From positions 3,996,974-4,060,973 of the forward strand of contig SSNP01000017.1 of NCBI GenBank assembly GCA_006937955.1: DNA of 64,000 nucleotides. Reading direction: 5' to 3'. Position numbers and translations under genes: made by a program. This document shows, piece by piece, positions 60,774 through 64,000 of the stretch (the first letter of the stretch is position 1; each line of letters begins with the position of its first letter). Source of the stretch: Pachypanchax playfairii. Taxonomy: Eukaryota; Chordata; Actinopteri; Cyprinodontiformes; Aplocheilidae. Below the pieces are notes generated by a model. It made no database searches, was not told the DNA's origin, and saw only the letters and a program-made list of their open reading frames with translations.

Positions 60774-62099
60774 CATATATAATCTGACCCGTTCTAATTA
60801 TCTGAGAAAGGTCTAGTGAGAAAGTAATCAAATAAGGGAACTTGTCCAATAAAGAATTAAAGTGAGAGCATAAAAGAACACGAATTTGTGGTTATTGAAC
60901 AACATTTTACAACTTAATGAATGACTTGTCAGAATGTTGCTGTCCTGTTGAGAGAAACAGCCCTCATAGGGAACCACTGTGCCTGCAGTAGCACTGAGGT
61001 CTTATTATTTGGTCAATCAAGTCTTAAAATTGCAAGATTAAAGCTGCAGACCTTTATTTCTTTTCTTTTTAACCATGTAAGATCATCTCATGGTAAATAT
61101 AATTAAATTTAAGACCCACACCTTGGACAAAAAGGTTTAAAAGGAGCTGTTTTTCTATGGAGCTCTTTGCTCTGCAGATTCAAATGAGGTTAAAGCCAGA
61201 TGGTTTAAGAGCAGATGGTTGGAATCAATCACAGCTATCAGATCATTTAACAGCTATCTGTTATTCTTGAATATTTTTGTGAATCTCTTGTAAATATCAA
61301 AATATTTAGAGTGGGCCTTCTCTTTGTAAGATTTGACTGTATATCAATCCTTTTAGACCAGTAAAGTTTTTAACATGGTAGATCATGCATTTTTAATTAA
61401 CTGATTTTATGAGTAGGATGTAGCACTGCTGACTCAGCAGTCATGTTTCCTACTGCATTTTCAGACAATTTCTTTAGCATTGTGGTCAGTCACTCTTCCA
61501 CATGTAAGGCTTCACATGGTTTGTTTTTAAGCCTATTATTATTTTCTATGTTTTGTCTTGTTTGTAATAAATAGGATGAAATGTGAATATTGTAATTAAC
61601 TTAGATTTTCTACTAGATTCTAATTAAATATATCATTTAAACTAGGGGTATTCTTATCCCTGTAAATCTGTAATAATGAGCAAAGTCATTAGTTGCATAA
61701 TATTGAAACAGTAAATAAATCAAACACAAAATTTGATCAATTATGAACAGAAATGTTTAATTGGAGCAGAGATTCGTAGCTCAATATTCATGTCTTTTAA
61801 TCAGTTACTATGATGGAGAAATTCCAAATAACAGAGAATTTGTTAATAAGACTTGGATAGACTTAATCAATTTACATATATTATCAAGAAAGATTAGGGA
61901 TTTTGAAAATGCCACAACTAGGAACAAATATAAATACATCACGGTCAGTCTTTTCACATTTAAAGTCAAATCACATTTTGAGGAAGAAATTATCTTTCCA
62001 CAGTTTTATGCAAGTTAGTCACAGAAACATGGAAAAAAAGTATTTTCTTTGAACACTGAAAGACCAGTGTAATTATTTTTCGTTAACCTTGTTGTGTGT
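60774..62099. other. AT-rich non-coding DNA
   Basis: An 85-codon plus-strand ORF (61761-62018) and a 61-codon one (60921-61106) show no motif. No named repeat recognised. Confidence 0.5.
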
Positions 62100-62295
62100 C
62101 CTTGTTTCTATTAAAGAAGTCATGACTTGGCCCGGTCATGGCCGAGCCGAAGTTCGGCCTCTTCGCCCTCTTTGTTTGACGCCGTCCCCAGAGCCCCTTC
62201 TGCTTGATTTAAACCATTTGGCCTTTTATATTGTGAGGTCATGTGTTAAAATTTCACTTGTTCTCAAGGGGCTGACGAGTCTGAAATCATAAATG
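62100..62295. other. Small CpG-bearing block with palindromes
   Basis: A short GC-richer patch in AT-rich surroundings. It contains the perfect palindrome agtcatgact (62118-62127), the near-palindrome ccgaagttcgg (62147-62157) and several CpGs. A 67-codon plus-strand ORF crosses it with no motif. It could be a degraded repeat, a regulatory site or an old exon. Confidence 0.3.
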
Positions 62296-64000
62296 AGTTT
62301 TTGCCAAAAACTATGAATCTGCCAGCAGCTTTTGCTTACTTCCTTGTGTTCTTCAGCTTTTATCAGTAAATTCTATGGGGAAACACTCTCTATCATTAAA
62401 TTTCTTTCTTTTTTTATTGCCTATATCCAGTATTTTGAATTATTCAGATGAGTCGTTGCATATAAAAGTATGACATATCATTCGGAAATTTCAACTCCAC
62501 GACGGAATCCTTCACAGAATCAGAACTTATTGTCAGCACGTGCTTTTTGTTCTGCCTGACACACCAATATCTCTTATGGCCTCTGTAAATGTCTCTCATT
62601 AAAGATTTCTATCATTGTGTCAGTCTCTTGTCCTTTCTGAGATCACAGCTACTCCGTGCTTAAAATTGCAGGATGAAGTGAATCTTATTACCTCTCATTA
62701 GCTTCATTCACATTTTTTTCTGGATCCATGTATTGCTCAGCGTTAACCTTCTCACTCTCTCACCTTTTCACATTCATGGAGGGCAACAGTCCACCTTACA
62801 AAGAAACAGTGACGTCTGACATCTAATTTAAACCCCAGCAAAAGAACAATGCCTGATCATACTAGCATCACATTGATATATTTTTTCTGAACCTGCTGAA
62901 ACCTGTTATGAGTGTTTAAGCGGTTTCTATTTCACAAGTAACCTTGCCAAAGAAAATGGGTTATAAAGTGCATATTTTTAGATTTTTTTAACATAACTGG
63001 CTGATACAATAAAGTAACATTTAGTTCTACAACTCAGAAACAATTTGAGACAAAGAAATGTATACTAATTATACTGTAGGCTGTATGCAATTACAGAACC
63101 AGTGCCTTATGTTTTTGTTTAGTTTGACTGATGTGTTTTGTGGTGATGTGCATACAGTAGCAGTTTTTTTATTGACTCTACTTCTATATGACAGCTGGAG
63201 TTTGGAAATGACTTGTGCTTTGAAAAGTTGCTCCCTGAATAAAATATTCAACTATAAACAGCTGTGACACCAACTCAGACTTACTCAAATCTTCATTTCG
63301 GTATATTTTTAATCTCAGTGAAGGAATGCACATATTTTACTTTTTATTTTAGATATGAAGTCCTTGGAGAGTGGGCTTCTGTTAGGGACTCAAATAAGCT
63401 GGACATAATAAGATTTGAATATAAAACTAAGAACTTAACTTATTAACTTAAATAAATTTTGCTTTGAAGAAAACTAAAGACTTTCTGTATTTGGTTTTTG
63501 TAACTGTCATTTTTTAAATTAAGTTTTCACCATCTAAATATAGTCTTTGTTGTAGAAAGATTTAGACAATTAGTCAAAATTGAACAAAAGTTTTCAAACT
63601 TTTTCTAAGGGCAAGTTTATGTGTCTATAAATTCTTTCATACATTTGCTTTATTTTAGCTTTGCATTTTTTCTGACTGTATAATTTCAACTTTTCTGCTC
63701 CCCTTATTCGCATACCATAATTTAATTAAAAGAAGAAACACTGTTTTAATTTACAGTTTTAGCATTAAGTAACACTCCCCGATCCTTTTCTTTCTAACAG
63801 CTAATATTTTTTTTAACTTAGAGAGATTTCAAATATGTTGAATAACTGAGGAAATAAATCTCTGTACTTGTACACGTTTTCATAAATAATTAGAAGTATT
63901 CAAGGACTAATTACATTTACTTTATTACAAATGACATCAGCCTGTGTACAAACGTCACGTTTATTGAATGAAAAGTTTGATTCCGTCACCTGCTATTAGC
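62296..64000. other. AT-rich non-coding DNA
   Basis: No gene or named repeat recognised. A reading following attttag at about 63354 (60-codon ORF 63264-63446) has an acceptor-like start but stops within 30 codons and has no recognised motif. Confidence 0.5.

Noticed and set aside
63354..63446. Acceptor-like site followed by a short frame (YEVLGEWASVRDSNKL)
   Set aside because: The frame stops within about 30 codons, no upstream partner exon was found and no family is recognised.

Overview
This window looks like ordinary AT-rich nuclear DNA of a ray-finned (probably percomorph teleost) fish. It has no operons, no densely packed ORFs and no bacterial or phage signals. It does have spliceosomal-type signals, long (GT)n, (GGAT)n and (TA)n/(GA)n microsatellites, and several repeat types known from fish genomes: RTE/Rex3-type LINEs, a 'gtccccat' element with TTAGGG-like stretches, a repeat ending in a GGAT tail, and LINE-3'-type fragments. 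The six-frame ORFs are short (165 codons at most), overlap on opposite strands, and are mostly what chance gives. The window is best read as a gene-poor stretch, intergenic or deep intronic, and at least 95% appears non-coding.

Gene evidence is limited. The best candidate is on the minus strand near 51.1-51.5 kb. A CpG-rich segment carries an inverted CCAAT box and a GC box, then a 5' leader with a start-stop upstream ORF, then a 61-nt coding segment for a signal-peptide-like N terminus ending in a good phase-1 splice donor (51062). A possible 72-nt exon follows at 50273-50202. If real, this is the first exon of a secreted or membrane protein whose remaining exons lie at lower coordinates in or beyond the window. 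A weaker two-exon reading (40759-40832 joined to 41232-41433, plus strand) gives a 91-residue ORF with one hydrophobic segment. I recognise neither product.

Layout: 1-14.2 kb, unique AT-rich DNA with a few GC-richer blocks that may be conserved non-coding elements. 14.2-14.7 kb, a 484-bp element with perfect terminal inverted repeats, interrupted by an assembly gap. 15.6-17.8 kb, a repeat cluster: LINE-3'-type fragment, internally deleted RTE LINE, and a fragment with iterated CACTGT motifs. 22.2 kb and 36.9-37.8 kb, one inverted and three tandem, nearly identical 'gtccccat' elements separated by (GT)n. 42-49 kb, a GGAT-family fragment, a hAT-like MITE and a LINE-type fragment. 50-51.5 kb, the CpG-rich promoter candidate. 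53.3 kb, a second GGAT-family copy. 55-57.5 kb, non-coding blocks including a perfect 14-bp hairpin made of homeodomain-like sites around an E-box. 59.6-60.8 kb, a minus-strand RTE LINE end, a LINE-type fragment and a 140-bp (GGAT)n array. The rest is unremarkable AT-rich DNA.

Repeat-family assignments rest on recall of fish repeat consensus features, not on a database search. No tRNA, rRNA, snRNA or miRNA gene and no CRISPR array was recognised.
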